Shown here piece after piece: positions 44,084 through 57,020 of a stretch of 64,000 nucleotides of DNA. The number at the start of each line of letters is the position of its first letter. Position 1 is the first letter of the stretch. Origin of the DNA: Gambelia wislizenii (lineage: Eukaryota > Chordata > Lepidosauria > Squamata > Crotaphytidae); NCBI GenBank assembly GCA_030847615.1, contig JAUMIR010000005.1, positions 215,992,645 to 216,056,644 on the forward strand, read 5' to 3'. The position numbers were made by a program, and so were the translations under genes. A model generated the notes under the pieces. That model saw only the letters and a list, made by a program, of their open reading frames with translations, made no database searches and was not told the origin of the DNA.

Positions 44084-44320
44084 TTTGTTGCTGTTGCTGT
44101 GTGCTTTCAAGTCATTTCCAAATCACGGCAACCCTAAGACCAACCTATTATGGAGTTTTCTTGGCAAGATTTGTTCAGAGAGGGCTTGCCTTTGCCCTCC
44201 TCTGAGGCTGAGAGAGTGTGATTTTCCCAAGGTCAACCAGTGAGTTTCCATGAGTGGGAATTTGACACTTGGTCTCCAGAGTCCTAATCCAATGTTCAAA
44301 CCACTACACCATACTGGCTC
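44084..44320 (-). mobile_element. tRNA-derived SINE with RTE-type tail
   Basis: Full minus-strand copy: tail ttgttgctgttgctgtgtgctttcaag at the left, head aatgttcaaaccactacaccatactggc at the right. Confidence 0.87.
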
Positions 44321-44689
44321 TCTGTATTTTAAGAATTTCCCTTTAATTTTCAAAGCTGAGTTTTTGAGATGGAAATACATTTGTCATGTGTATGAAAACA
44401 TCAATAGGAGTCAGCTGGGCTATTTCAGCCACTATCTTACCTAATCAGGAACTATATTATCTCCCAAGTTGAAATTGTTTTTGGATCATGTCTCTTTCAC
44501 ATCATGCATGCAAAAGCCATAGTGCAGTTACACTTTCAACACAGATTACATTCTGAACAAAATTTTGTAAAACTTTACCAACTGCTGTTTATATTTAGTA
44601 GAGTGGTCCTTGTTCTGTGAGTCCTCACTCTATTATGAGGAGATCTGAGGCAAAGAGCATAGATTTTATCACACTTTTAGTTATAAAAC

Positions 44690-45070
44690 ATATTTGTATC
44701 CTGCCTTTCCATCCACCTTAACATCATATAAGATACCAACATAAAACATGAAGACACTAATGAAACCTAAACATAAACAAAAATCTTAGCAAAATCAGCA
44801 ATAAAACAACATAATCAAATAGGTGATTATCTGAACACTGCCACATAACAGAAAATCTGTTCTGCGATTCTGTGTATGCCTGCTCAAGTCCCAGAGAGTT
44901 CTGTGGACTCAATCTCAGATAAATGTGTATAGGTGTGCAGTTTTAATTTGTCATCTAAAATCCAGCAGTGATAGAGCCAGGCCAGCATTCTACAGGAGAG
45001 AAAGCCACAATTTAGCTGCTAGTGCTGAAAAGTCTCTGTTATGCACTGTCACTCACCACAGGCTATGGAA
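44690..45070 (-). mobile_element. L2-like LINE fragment
   Basis: It begins as a tail complement (ttataaaacatatttgtatcctgcctttcc) and shows decayed L2 text (ttagctgctagtgctgaaaagtctct). It is truncated near 45070. Confidence 0.5.
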
Positions 45071-45309
45071 TTTCATTCCCCAATGATGTGCAGTGCCACT
45101 CTATTCTTGCAGTTTTGTGGAAAGAATGAAAATCCTATGGTTGCTAAATGACCTTGTTTTGCCATGGCTTTGCAAAAATGTGGTTGTATTTACTAAATAC
45201 ATTATATTGTTGTTTCTTAATTATTGTTCTCTTGAAAGCTACCCAAATACACCAGAAATCTTATAAATGAAGAAATAAACAAGAGTGCTGTGATATTTTT
45301 AAAACTATA

Positions 45310-45560
45310 TACAGATACCAAGTCATTTACAGTATTCTCCTGTATAATCCACCCCATACACTTAGGTCCCCTGGGGGGCATTTGCTCCAGTCAGCCATTA
45401 GTAGGTTGGCAACTGTCACCCAGAAGACTTTTTCTTCAGCCGCTCCTAGACTCTGGAATGGCCTGCTGGAAGAGATACGACAGCTGAATACACTGTCAGA
45501 ATTCAAATCAGCTTTAAAGACTAGCTTCTTCAATCAAGAATAGTATTACTGATGATAAAC
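45310..45560 (+). mobile_element. L2-like LINE C-terminal fragment
   Basis: The text ccgctcctagactctggaatggcctgctggaagagatacg ... aaatcagctttaaagactagcttcttcaa encodes an RLWNGLLEEIRQL-like and FKSALKTSFF-like end, typical of L2/CR1-type ORF C-termini. Confidence 0.55.
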
Positions 45561-45588
45561 TTAAATTATCTAGTAACCAAACTCTGTT

Positions 45589-45888
45589 GCTCTTGTTATT
45601 GTTGTTAACTGCTGCCAAGTCAACTTCAACTTATGGTAACCCCATCAATGAGAGACCTCCAAGTCACCCTATGATCAACAGCCCTGCTCAGGTCTTGTAA
45701 ATTCAGGGCTGTGGCTTCCTTTATTGAGTCTATATGTCTGCAATGTAGTCTTCATCTTTTCTTGTTCCTTCTACCTTATGAAGCATTAGTCTTTTCTGGT
45801 GAGTCATGTCTTCTCATGGTATGGCCAAAGTATGACAGTCTCAGTTTAGCTACCTTAGCTTCAAGGGAGAGTTCAGGCTCGATTTGCT
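45589..45888 (-). mobile_element. RTE LINE 3' end, short extra copy
   Basis: A 300-bp RTE end (from the tail complement gttattgttgttaactgctgcc to gagttcaggctcgatttgc) lies directly beside the longer RTE copy, which starts again with its own 3' end at 45889. The two share the tatggccaaagtatgacagtctcagttt block. Confidence 0.75.
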
Positions 45889-46631
45889 TTTTGTTATAGT
45901 TACTTGCCTTCAAGTAAACTCTGATTCATGGTGACCATATGAATGAGACACTTCCAAAAACCCCTGTCCTCAATTGCTCTGCTCAGGTCCTGCATGCTCA
46001 GAATGGTGGCATCCTTGATTGAGTCTATCCATCTGGTATGCAGCCCACCTCTCTTTCTGCTGCCCTCCACCTTTCCTACCATTATTGTCTTTTCTGGTGA
46101 GTCATGCCTTTTCATGATGTGGCCAAAGTATGACAGTCTCAATTTAGTCATCTTGGCTTCGAGGGAGAGTTCAGGCTTGATTTGTTCTAGGACCCATGTA
46201 TTGGTCCATAATTCCTGATACAATGGCTTGGATGATCCTAATTTTACAGTGTGTCCAGTTTTATATCTTTGCACTTCAGGATCTTGTCTAGTTCTTTCAT
46301 AGCTGCCATTCCCAGTCCTAGATTTCTTCTGATTTCTTGACTGTAATCCCCATTCTGATCAATGATCGATCTAAGGTATGGGAAATCTTTAACCATTTCA
46401 ATTTCCATGTTGTTTAGAATGAATTTATGTAGATCCTCTGTTGTCATTATTATTTGTTCTTAATATTCATAATAATATGTTCTTAATGTTCAACAGTAAG
46501 CCTGCCATAACACTTTCTTTGACTTTCTTTAGTAATAGTTCCAACTCTTTGTTGTTTTCTACTAGTAGTATGGTGTTATCTGCATATCTTACATTGTTGT
46601 TGTTCCTTCTTCTCTCCTCCTTCCTCCAAGT

Positions 46632-46892
46632 CTAAACCTGCTCAGGATATGGTAATTTTTGCATATAAATTGAAGGAATAGGGTGATAGAATGCAGCCTT
46701 GTTTGCCCCCCCCTTTCCAATTGGGAACCATTCTGTTTCTCCATATTCTGTTCTAATGGTAGCATCCTGTCCTGAGTAGAGGTTATGCATCAGGACAATA
46801 AAATGCAATGGCACACCCATAGCTTTAAGAGCTATCCATAGCTTTTTGTGATCTATGCAGCCAAAGGCTTTGCTGTAGTCTATAAAGCACAT
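46632..46892 (-). pseudogene. RTE reverse transcriptase palm fragment
   Basis: This 86-residue open piece has CFIDYSKAFGCIDHKKLWIAL (first catalytic Asp retained) and YSGQDATIRTEYGETEWFPIGKG, after which the expected VRQGC motif is garbled to ANKAAFYH. It belongs to the RTE copy around it. The remaining catalytic YADD motif is not found in frame. Confidence 0.8.
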
Positions 46893-48244
46893 GCTGATTT
46901 TCTTCTGGAATTCTTTAGTGCACTCATATTATCTAACGTACATTTGCTATGTAATACCTAGTACCTGTTCCTTTCCTGACCCCAGCTTGCAACTCTGGAC
47001 TTTCTTGCTCCAGATATGGAAGGAGTCTTTGCTGCAGAATTTTGAGCATGACTTTGCTTGCATGGGAAATTGATGCAATGGTCCTATAGTTACTGCAATC
47101 TTTTGTGTTTCCTTTTTTTGGGGATGGGAATGTATATTTTGTCGTGGTATGCAGCCTTCCTAATCATATGCGAATAGAAAGGACAATTAGCAGTTACAGC
47201 GGAAAAATGAGGATAGTGGGTCCCAATTTGCATACTTGTAAAACATGGAGACAGACAAAATAAATCCTCTGCAGGCTTTATTTGAAATATCTAAAGCACA
47301 CTACTAAAACAGAATACATCTTGGCTATTTTTGCTAGCAAAGCATCAGAGCTAAGGAAAAAAATCATCCTGAGTCTCTCTGTGTCAGACACAGATCTTCC
47401 TGCATCTAACAGGCTCCATCAGTGTCTCAACAGAGACTGCAATAATACTCAAACACTCCCTCATAGTGAGAACTGATTATTTGCTTCTCATAACATTCAC
47501 AGACTCCATCATGGGAATAAAGAGATAAGAACATCTGGCCATTTTCCCAGACAGCATGGAAATGACCTCACTGTTGTTTAGCCTTGTAACATAAACACAA
47601 TTGGGGCCGGGCTGAACTTTACAGGCCTAGTGAGACAGTAGTCTTTAGCCTAGCTGAAAAATCATCATGGACATAATATGACTCCAATGCCCATTTTCCT
47701 TGACATATTTATTGTTTCCAGTCTGTGGGCCATTGCTTTGCTTTTCATATGTTTTGGCAGATTTTATTTAAAAGTAGAGTTGATTCTGCTTCTGTAAATT
47801 GTAGCAGTTCTACTGGTATGCCATCTGTTCCTGGTGATTTATTGCTTTGAGTGCAGCTTCCACTTCGCTTTCCAAAATTTGGGGTTCACCTTGGTATGTT
47901 TCTTCTTCCTAGGTGCCATTCATCCTTTCATCTTTTTAATAGAACTCTTCTGTATATTGCTTCCTTCATCTTTTTATTTCATCTTAGTCATGTATTATAT
48001 TTCTCTGCTGATCATAGAGCATCTCCACCATTGGTTTATATTTTCCTTTGACTTCACGGATCTTGTGGAAGAGGTCTCCTGTTCTTCCTTTTTCATTGTC
48101 AGCTTTGATTTCTCTGCATTGATTATTATAGTAATTCTCTTTATCCTTGTGCGCTAATAGTTGAACAGTTGCATTAATGGTTCTGGTTCTGTTCCTGTCT
48201 CATTTTTCTGTTGCTTCTTTCCTTTCCTTTACTGCTTGATGTAT

Positions 48245-48530
48245 TTTTTAAATGTTATTTAAAAGACAATTACAATTACAAAATCTGAAGAGAGGAGCAA
48301 CAGGGGATAGCAGCTAACAAAAACTGACTAGTACAGCAAAATACCTCTTACAAAATATCAGGGCATTATTGAATAAGACAGAGAAAAGGGCCTCTCCAGC
48401 TGATCTTAATATTCTGCTGGGTTCATACGGGGAGATACTGTTCTTTAAGTAATCTGGACACAAGCCAAACATTTTTTGTTTTCCATATTTGTTGACTGCT
48501 TTTAGTTAGAACTAGAATATAATCCATCTG
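48245..48530 (-). mobile_element. L2-like fragment inside RTE
   Basis: The tail complement (tttaaaagacaattacaattacaaaatc) and agggcctctccagctgatcttaatattctg belong to the L2-like family. Diverged RTE sequence (ttgattattatagtaattctcttt and its relative) lies on both sides and overlaps, so the flanks are not one simple interrupted copy. Confidence 0.5.
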
Positions 48531-48862
48531 CTCCTTGATTATTATAGTAGTTCTCTTTGTCCCTGTGCACAAATCATTGAACAGCTGCATTCAGAATTCT
48601 GATCATTATTTCTGTCATCCTCTACTTTTGGTTCTTGTCTGTCCTTAATTGCTTGAAGAGTTTTATCTGTCACCCACTGAGGTTTCTCTTTCTTTTTTGT
48701 CTGCAGACAGTGTCTTTTTGCATTCCTCCCTAACAATGTCCCTGGCTTCAGTCCAGAACTCTTCTGGTTCCTGGTCAATTGGGCTTAATAATACAAATCC
48801 ATTTTTCACATTATCTTTAAATTCTGTGGGGAAGTCCTTCCGGTTGTATTTCAGCATGATGG

Positions 48863-49345
48863 TTGGTTTGGTGTTTCTCTTTAGCTTTACTCTAATTTTT
48901 GATATTAGAGTACCAACAGTTCATTGTTGGTACCACAATCTGCTCATGGTCTTGTTTTTGTAGGGAGAATGGAGCTTCTCCATCTTCTGCTTCCAATTAT
49001 GTTGTTTATTTGATTTCTATCTTGGACATAATGTGATATCTTTCTTGGGTTGCTTGAAGAATGTTTGTGATGAACAAACTATTGGCCCTGCAAAATTCAG
49101 TCTGTCGGCCTCCTCCAACCAATGATTGGTTTAGTGTTCTTCTTTAGCTTTACTCTGTGCCACAATCTGCCCCTGGTCTTGTTTTTGCAGAGAGAATGGA
49201 GCTTCTCCATCTTCTGCTTCCAGTTATGAAATCTATTTCATTTCTATATTGGCCATAAGGTGATAACTTCTTTGGTTGCTTGAAGAATGTGTTTGCGATG
49301 AACAAACTGATGGTCTTGCAACATTCACTCAATTGTTTTCCTGGT
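48863..49345 (-). repeat. Tandem duplication within RTE
   Basis: Two units about 262 bp apart begin ttggtttggtgtttctctttagc and ttggtttagtgttcttctttagc and share ctggtcttgtttttg, gagaatggagcttctccatcttctgcttcca and ttgcttgaagaatg. The left unit has about 30 extra bases with the hairpin ccaacagttcattgttgg. Confidence 0.7.
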
Positions 49346-50290
49346 TCATTTCTTTATCCTAGGCCAATTTTTCCTACAATTGTTGAATCTGCTCTCTTTC
49401 TGACTTTTGCACTCCAATTGCTTATGAATCTGTTTTGGTGGGTGATCAATTTCCTCCGGAGCTCCAGCAGAAAAATCTTTCAATTTCTTTCTCTTTTGTC
49501 ACTGTAGTTGGAGCATAACTTGGATTATGGTGATATTGATGGGTTTTCCCTGAAGTCTTATTGAGCTTTGGTCAGACTTCACATTTTATTCCTTGTCTGC
49601 TTTTGCTACATCTCTCCTCACTATTAATGCCACCCTATTTCTTCTTAGATTTTCATTTTCTGAGTAAACTACTGTGTAATTATCTAACTCAAAATGTACC
49701 ATTCTTGTCCCATTTAGCTCACTCACCCCATGTACTACAATGTTTATATATTCCCTTTCTTGTTTTACTATGTGTAACTTTCCAATTTATGCTTCTCGTA
49801 TTCCATGTTCCTATAATATGTATTGTGCAGCTTCAGACTTTCCTTTAACCTCTGTGCATGCTAATATCTGAATGTCCTTTCAGCTTGAGACCAGTTGCAT
49901 CATTAGCCACAGGGCTACTCACATTGTCTCCTGCTGTATCCTAGTAGCTTGTTGAGTGTCTTCTGACACTCATCTTCTGACACTATCTCTTATTCCATTT
50001 TGGATTGTCTCATCACATGGCTTCATGGTAAAAGACATTCAAAAGCAATTTACCATGCCTCCTTCTATGCTGTACTAACAAGCGTTAGCTATGGTGCCAC
50101 TGCTTTTATTTCTGAGAGATCCTCAACCAGTGTCACCTCCCCCCCCCCGGTTGGGCATAACACTTTCCTGTCCCCAAAGCATTTTGTCTGCCTAAAATTC
50201 CTTGATATTACCTGGCCTCATGGAAAGGAAACCATAATAAATTTCCATCATAACTGCACTGCACCATCAACTTAAACCTAGACAAATCTA

Positions 50291-50969
50291 TGCAACAGTT
50301 TCATTTTCTGGACATTTGTGCAACTATGTAATGAGCAATATAAGACACAATGTTGTATTGGATATTTTCAGACCATTACACATGCTTACATGCTTCCACA
50401 ACCAGAACAAAATCTACTGTCTACAGCCATATCCTACAACATAACTCCACATGTTTAGACTTGGTAAGACTCACAATTCAAAGATTTAAAGCAGGCATTT
50501 CTCAGACTACAACATTCACTCAGTGAAATAAATATGCAGATCAATAGGACTAGGCTGGTACCCAAGGATCATCTACTGCAGAGATCCCAGAAGGAAAACA
50601 ATGATCAGAACTGGCAATTGCTCATAGACTATATTCTATTGTGAAAATCATGTATATATAATTCACTTCTGGTTGCTTTAGTGTTGTTCTAAAATCATTT
50701 ATACAACAAGATATCAACAGATTATAATGAAAAGCTACAAAAATGCACCAAGATTCCATCACCCACAGAACTGTTAGAAATTCCAGGTGAGATGAAACTA
50801 TGTAATGATATTTTAAAATGGAAATATAATGTACCTTTCTACAGCTAGAAATAAGTTATTCCTCCCTGACTGTCTATCCAAAATACAAGTAATATGTTGC
50901 AATATAGGTTACATTTAACAAATATTTGTAGCCCCCCCCCCAGTATGTCTCTCATGTGTTTTAATGTAG
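50291..50969. other. No gene recognised
   Basis: Unclassified AT-rich DNA, with a poly-C run at about 50932-50941. Confidence 0.4.
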
Positions 50970-51100
50970 GATAGGTTAATATATTTTTAGACTGTAATGT
51001 ATCTTACTGCTTTACATTTAAATTATTTCAGTTCATTTTCTTTATGCCACCCTAAGGTGTTTGAACACAGGACAGGATATAAATATTGTTATTTTTAAAA
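50970..51100 (+). mobile_element. L2-like LINE 3' tail
   Basis: taatatatttttagactgtaatgtatc...atgccaccctaaggtgtttgaacacaggacaggatataaatatt is a decayed L2-type terminus. Confidence 0.45.
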
Positions 51101-51415
51101 AGTTGGTATTTGAATGTAAAAGTGATTCAGCTTGCAATACTTTGTAAATTTTTAAAAAAACTTTATTGGCTCATGCCCTTGTGCTATTTTGTTATCATTT
51201 TTGAGAAATTCAACACATCGTTGAACCTGTAGAACTAAATAATTCAGTGCAGCAATGAAGAAATACTGTAGGTTTCTTCAGTGCAGAGAAAGATAAATCA
51301 ATCCATTTCATTCTTCGTTCTTTCATTTCATTCATTCTTTCATACACATAAATATTTAAATATATATTTAAATAAATTGTGAATAGTTTTTCTCACAAAA
51401 TATAGATTTTTATAC

Positions 51416-51449
<34 letters not shown>

Positions 51450-52579
51450 TGAACATTTGTCAAATTTCTAAACCTATTTTATCCTAAAACACAAGTAGGT
51501 TCGGAGAACTGCACTACAAAATTCAAAGAAATCAAGTCTGGAAGACAATATTGTTCCAACTGAGGTGTGGAACACTGATAGTTCACATCAACATTCACAA
51601 ACATACTGGAGTGTAAACTGATACTTTGCACTAAGATTTATGTCTTTACAGGATTTAACAAAAAGCTCTCTCTAAACAGACTGGTAGAGACTACAGATGA
51701 GTGATAGTTGGCTTTCCTTTCATGCTGCATGATCTCTGCATACAACTCAAATCCTTATGAGAAAAGGAAGGGAATGAATTCTTCAGCCAAATTGGTTGTA
51801 GGAGGGAGTTAATCTTAGAAACAGGACCATACAGCCTAATCATTCAGCTTAAACTGTCCCATACCTCAGCTCTGATACTAGAGACTCCTGGTAATGGCTT
51901 ATTCTGACTACTGTACTTATCTCGGGTCCCTCCAGCTGGTTTGTTCTACTCAAGTCTGGACAGATTTGATTGGTTCTGTGACCCCTGAATTGTTTGACTC
52001 ATGCTATATACTTTTGCAAAAAATGATTTACAACAACTGTCTTTCCCTTTCAGACTACCAAGGGCACAGCTAACTTGGTTAATGCTTCAGAGTACCTTCC
52101 TGTAGTTATATACCAACTAATATACCAAACTGAGAAATAATTTTAACTGCTAAAATAACAAGCTGACACACAATTCTGTCTTTTCTCTCCTCTGTATAAA
52201 TTTTCAGAATATCTTATGGAAAATGCAGCACCTACTACTGCTGCCAAAGAGATTTCAGCTGCGTGGGCCAGCTTTTCTCCTTCATGGAAACTTGAAAAGA
52301 CCTTATGTTCCCTGGGGGAATGAAAAGAAAGCAACATAAGCCACTTCTGCCAAAAAGGCTTCAACTGCATACGTCTGATTTTTTCCTCTTTGGGTTTTTA
52401 AAACGATCCCATGTTCCCTGCTTATACACAAAGAAAGGGAAGCAATATCCATCTTTATTCCTGTGCAGCACTTTTGGACAGTATGACTCTGTTAGTGGAA
52501 GACTAAGGAGCTCATGGGTGATGGGGAACTCTGCTGAGAAAGAAGGAAATAACAGTTCTTAGCTAAAGTGTTGCTTTTA
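51101..52579. other. Unclassified DNA with a diverged duplication
   Basis: (at)n at about 51408-51450. About 95 bp at 52228-52318 is repeated, diverged, at 52338-52415 (ctgctgccaaagagatttcagctgcgt / cttctgccaaaaaggcttcaactgcat; both end ...catgttccc or ...tatgttccc). No exon recognised. Confidence 0.45.
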
Positions 52580-53400
52580 TTATTTATGTATTTAAGGTAT
52601 TTTCATATCAACTTCCAATCACATTTCCAGGGCAGTAAATAACAATGTAAATTAATATAGGAAGAATAAATATACAGGCAGTATAATGCAATCTGTAAGA
52701 TTAAACCTGTAGACAAAAACCTTGGGAAATTAAGAGGTATTTGCCTGAGACCTAAAAAAGACAATAAAACAGAAACAAAGCAGACTTTCCAGAGATAGCA
52801 GAATAACCACAGAGAAGGACATTTCTTTGATAACCAACCACTTCTTGTCAGATGGTGGGAACACCTGCAGGAGACCCTCCACCAAAATCTTAATGGACAG
52901 CTTAGGAACATATGTGTCAGGAAGCACTTCATGTATCTTGGTCCTAAGCTGAGAGGGGTTTTAAAGATCAATACTGTGAACTGGGCATGAAGTCAGTGCA
53001 GCTGACATAATAAAATATCACTGTGATCATAACAACCCATTTATAATGAATAATAATGTAGATATATTTTGCACTATCTGCAGTTTTTGGATCGCCTTTA
53101 AAGTCAGTTTCATACATAGAACTTTACAACAATCTAACCAGGAGGTTACCAGAGCATGTACAACTAAGGCCAACTATCTTGGTTGTGCCTTGAAATGCAG
53201 GTAAGGGGCCTAGTTACCAGTGATTGATCATAACAAGTCACATAATGCTTCCTGATGCCTATAATAGCATCCAGATCAAGGACTCTTGCTGTGTTCCACA
53301 TAACAGACAACATTCACATTTACTTATTTCCTTTTTTATAGTCCCAAGATAATGCAAAACAATAAAATAATTAAAATATACAACATCATAAAAGGTAACA
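52580..53400 (-). mobile_element. L2-like LINE fragment
   Basis: It starts with a tail complement (ttatttatgtatttaaggtattttca). The body matches the 21 kb and 23 kb fragments (ttttaaagatcaatactgtgaactgggcatgaagtcagtgcagct; acaacaatctaaccaggaggttaccagagcatg). A second tail complement lies at about 53315-53400. Confidence 0.55.
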
Positions 53401-53510
53401 AAATACTGAGAGTATTAAACAGTTCATTTAAACCACGTTGAGTCCCAATTTTGGGAGAAAGGTGGGATAAAAATAAATATAATAATTCAATAATAATAAT
53501 TTAAATGATC
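53401..53510 (+). mobile_element. L2-like LINE 3' tail
   Basis: taaaccacgttgagtcccaattttgggagaaaggtgggataaaaataaat followed by (aat)n-type sequence is a clear L2-like terminus in plus orientation, back to back with the previous fragment. Confidence 0.6.
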
Positions 53511-54850
53511 ACTCAAGGAAAGAAGAATTTTTAGGCAACCTGAAATAGGGAAGTCTTTACCATCCATCTAAAAATGAGGTTTACAAAGATGACAAAGGGT
53601 CATTCAATTATTCAAAGAGAACTCCTCTGTCACTTGGGTGGAACGAGAACTGGGCCCTTCAATTTCACCAGAAAGGACTTATCTTTACTCCATTCCTCAT
53701 CCCCACAAATGTAAAAAGATCTCAAACCCTTTACAGTAACTGGTCCCTCCCCCATGAGAACTGAAGTGCTCCAAGTGGGAGATCTGACAAGAGAAAAGGT
53801 GAGAAAAACCTCTCTTCTTTAATTCTCTCCTCTTTTTGTCTGATCTGCAGTGTGTGTCCACAAAGTTGGTAGAATTATAAGGACATCCCTTCAAAATTAG
53901 TCATCTCAGTCTGAGATATCCCATATTGGTACAACTTAAGGTGGCAATTACCTCTCTATGTGGAGAGGTTTAACTACGTCAGGCTTCTTCCTCTGAGAAA
54001 TAATAGGTACACTAAACTGCTAAGTATTCTGGCTGTTCCAGTATTTTTTCTCTGAGGAGACTATTAGACCTCCCTGCTTCCTCAGAGGGAGGCCTAAATT
54101 AGTGACTAAAATAAAATAAAGTCCCAGAATGTTTCTTCTTCCTTCCCCATTGTGGTTTTTGTTGTTGGTTTGTCGTTGTTGTTTTTGCAATCATCCCTGC
54201 AAAAACAAGTGACAGTTCACTGTCAGGGCAAAGAAATGGACATTTTGCTCCAAGATGAGAATTTTCCTACCTTTTATCTGAAGCAGCTAGAACAGGAAGA
54301 ATTTTCAAAGACGTAGCAACATCAATCTCTTTAATGATAATAACAAGTGGGGAGGAGCTCTGTGGCAATTTTCAATATTTATTTTGTAACAAGTTCTAAT
54401 AATAATGTTTACAACAGGAGGAAAAACTGTGTTATTGCGTTTCATTATTGCATTTCATTCTAATGGGCTGTAAAATAAACCAGAGTGTATTTTAGACAGG
54501 TAAGACAATTCCAAGGCCACATCTGTTCTAGCAAAGTCTCTGACCTGCAAGACAGTCTTCTGTAATAATGCAGATAGTCTTATTAGAAGTTGTTTGGAAA
54601 TGGATTGCTTCAACTCAACATCAATAGTATGATTTCTGTCCAGGCTTGGTCCAGAGAGTTCAGAATACATAGATTTCCCCCTGGGTTTCAGTCTGAATTA
54701 TGCCTTTTCAATGGTGACTGTGATAACAAAACTATTGTTGATATTACTCAAAAATGGAGTGGAAGAGGGCACAGTTGCCATCATCTCATCAAAGAAAGCC
54801 TGGTACTTGGATCTGGTGGCACTAGCAGAACAGATCAAGACTGGCTTCAG
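53511..54850. other. No gene recognised
   Basis: About 1.3 kb without recognisable exon or named repeat. Short open frames near 54590-54886 lack motifs. Confidence 0.4.
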
Positions 54851-55050
54851 TTGTGTTGTTATTGTTTGCCTTCAAATTGTTTCTGACTTATGGCAACCCT
54901 AAGGTGAACCTATCCCAGGGGTTTCTGAGGGCTGTGAGTTTTATGACTTGCCCAAGGTTACTCAGTGGGTTTTCATGGCCGAGTGGAGATTTCAACCCTG
55001 GTCTCAAGAGTTGTGGTCCAACACTCAAACCACTATGCTATGCTGGCTCC
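54851..55050 (-). mobile_element. tRNA-derived SINE with RTE-type tail
   Basis: Minus-strand copy with an internal deletion: tail ttgtgttgttattgtttgccttcaaat, head ccaacactcaaaccactatgctatgctggctcc. Confidence 0.85.
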
Positions 55051-55789
55051 TATAACTAGTATTAAACAAAAAAGCTGGATTGTAGTCTAGATACCATCCT
55101 GGATTTGCCAGGCTTCCAGTTAAAAATCCATGCCACCTGGACAGCCTTTGCCAGGTTGTGTGAAAGGTAACAGATGCACTGAATGCTGAAATGAAAGTCA
55201 TATGTTGCTTCTTCTGGGTTGCATGGAACAAGTCTATACTCTAATATTTTGGAAACACAAATATTGGATTCTCTGCTAGCATCTCTGAGTGGTCTAGAAG
55301 CTGTATAGCTGCCTATCTGGATGTAAAACTCTTCACAAATGGATAGATATGCTTTGAAATCGCTTCACAGAAACTCATTGGGAACTGAGTAGAATCCTAA
55401 GGATCTTGACCAGCTTCCTTCTGAACCATTGTGGAAGATTTCCCTTCTTGTCCTGGAATAGTGGTTTACTAGTGACTATCATGCTTCCAATCCAGATTGA
55501 GTACTTTCCCTCTAAAAAGTCAGGTTTCAAGGGAGTAAAGCAGCAGTTCTGATGGTCCCAGTGCTGTCTTTTTTCAATAGGTGGGGTAGAGTTCCATCAC
55601 AATTGGATATTTTCTGCAGCTATTTTCTGCAGATCATCACAAATGGCTACAATAGGGTGACCATTATGTCTACCAGAACAGTGTCTGAACTATAGATACT
55701 TTGTTATTACACAGCAGTATATATTTGGGAAATATATACTGTCATATATATATCCGGAAATATATATCTGGCAGGCCTTCCCAGAGTAA
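55051..55789. other. No gene recognised
   Basis: Unclassified. A short near-duplication ggaaatatatactgtc/ggaaatatatatctgg lies near 55730-55770. Confidence 0.4.
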
Positions 55790-56071
55790 GTTGTATGCTC
55801 TATTGCCACTCTACTACTCTCCATTGTTACCTTCAATTTTCCATTTTATGCCTTTCTCCTTCTTAAGTCTATTTTAATATTTCTATTTTATAGTTAGAAA
55901 TTTGATTTATTTTATAGTTAGAAATTAATTTATTATTGTATAGCTTGTTTTAATGATATCATTTTAACATTTGTACTAGACTGCTTTTAATATTTTTTAA
56001 TGTTTTATATGATGTTTGCTGCCCTGATCTGGATGGGTGAGGTGGGATATAAATAACAACAACAACAATAC

Positions 56072-56107
<36 letters not shown>
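55790..56107 (+). mobile_element. L2-like 3' end with (ATT)n
   Basis: L2-like 3' UTR text ends ctgccctgatctggatgggtgaggtgggatataaat, then (aac)n and an (att)n run at about 56068-56107 grown from the LINE tail. Confidence 0.55.
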
Positions 56108-56802
56108 TTGGTTAGCATGACCTTTCCCTTTATTATGAGGGAAATAACGCAAGATGAGTCAGTTGAACAGTTAACAAACAAACTTATTTTGTTTATTGTA
56201 TCAGAGGTTACAACTTCAAAATAGTATGATAACTCTGTACATAACAAGTGGTTCTTTCATTCAGTTCTACCTAGTATTCCTTTTAGTGCCAGACTATCTT
56301 TAAACATACACTGTATCTCTACACTAATAAAGATTTAGATCCCTCCTAGTTACAATGTTTGGTTTGCTTTTAAGTTATTGGCAGATGTTCCATAAATATT
56401 TGGGTCTAGTAGTTCTTTTTATACAAGATTTATATAATCTTACCTTGCTTGATAGAACTGGATGATGCTGGCAACTGATGACTTGTCAGTGATTTATTAA
56501 TAATAAATTTTGCAGATTTAAATCCTGCTTTCCAACAGAAGCCTTGAAAGTGTCCCACAATCCCATGAACACATTAGAACTCACACATTTATAGCTAAGT
56601 AAACTAATCATTCCAGCTTAAGTAAGGCAGGCATCTCAGACTCCACCTATCTTCTTCTCTCTCCTGGAGTCCTTCCCACAGAGCAAAAGGTGGATGATCA
56701 TCTCATGACAGAGGGCATGAGACTTGGGTTAATCTCTGTACCAGCAGATAACCCTTGGGATCTCCATATTTCTACATGGCAACTACATTTGATAGTTATT
56801 TT

Positions 56803-56846
<44 letters not shown>

Positions 56847-57020
56847 TTTTTTTTTTTTTGTAGCTTTTTAGACCTAATTTAACTCTTCTGAACAAAGATA
56901 AGCTTTGCAGGCTAGTGCTTGTAGAGCCATACTTAATCTACTCCATACTGTAGAGATACAAAATTGCCATACAGAAACTCCTAGAGTTTAGACAAAGTGT
57001 TTAAGTATGCATGTCTGAAA
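56108..57020. other. Unclassified DNA with (CTTT)n
   Basis: (ttc t)n tetranucleotide repeat at about 56800-56845 merges into a poly-T run to about 56861. No gene recognised. Confidence 0.45.

Larger units (their letters stand above)
45889..50290 (-). mobile_element. RTE (BovB-like) LINE, long decayed copy
   Basis: In minus sense the ORF C-terminus reads LRLSYFGHIMKRHDSPEKTIM (46180-46080), then upstream DFPYLRSIIDQNGDYSQEIRR, the palm FIDYSKAFGCIDHKKLW (46890-46830) where the usual FDC is FGC, and LYSGQDATIRTEYGETEWF. The endonuclease/5' region (48.5-50.3 kb) is heavily scrambled. It contains an L2-like insert (about 48245-48530) and a tandem duplication (48863-49345). The block may be more than one RTE copy joined. 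No ORF is functional. Confidence 0.8.
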
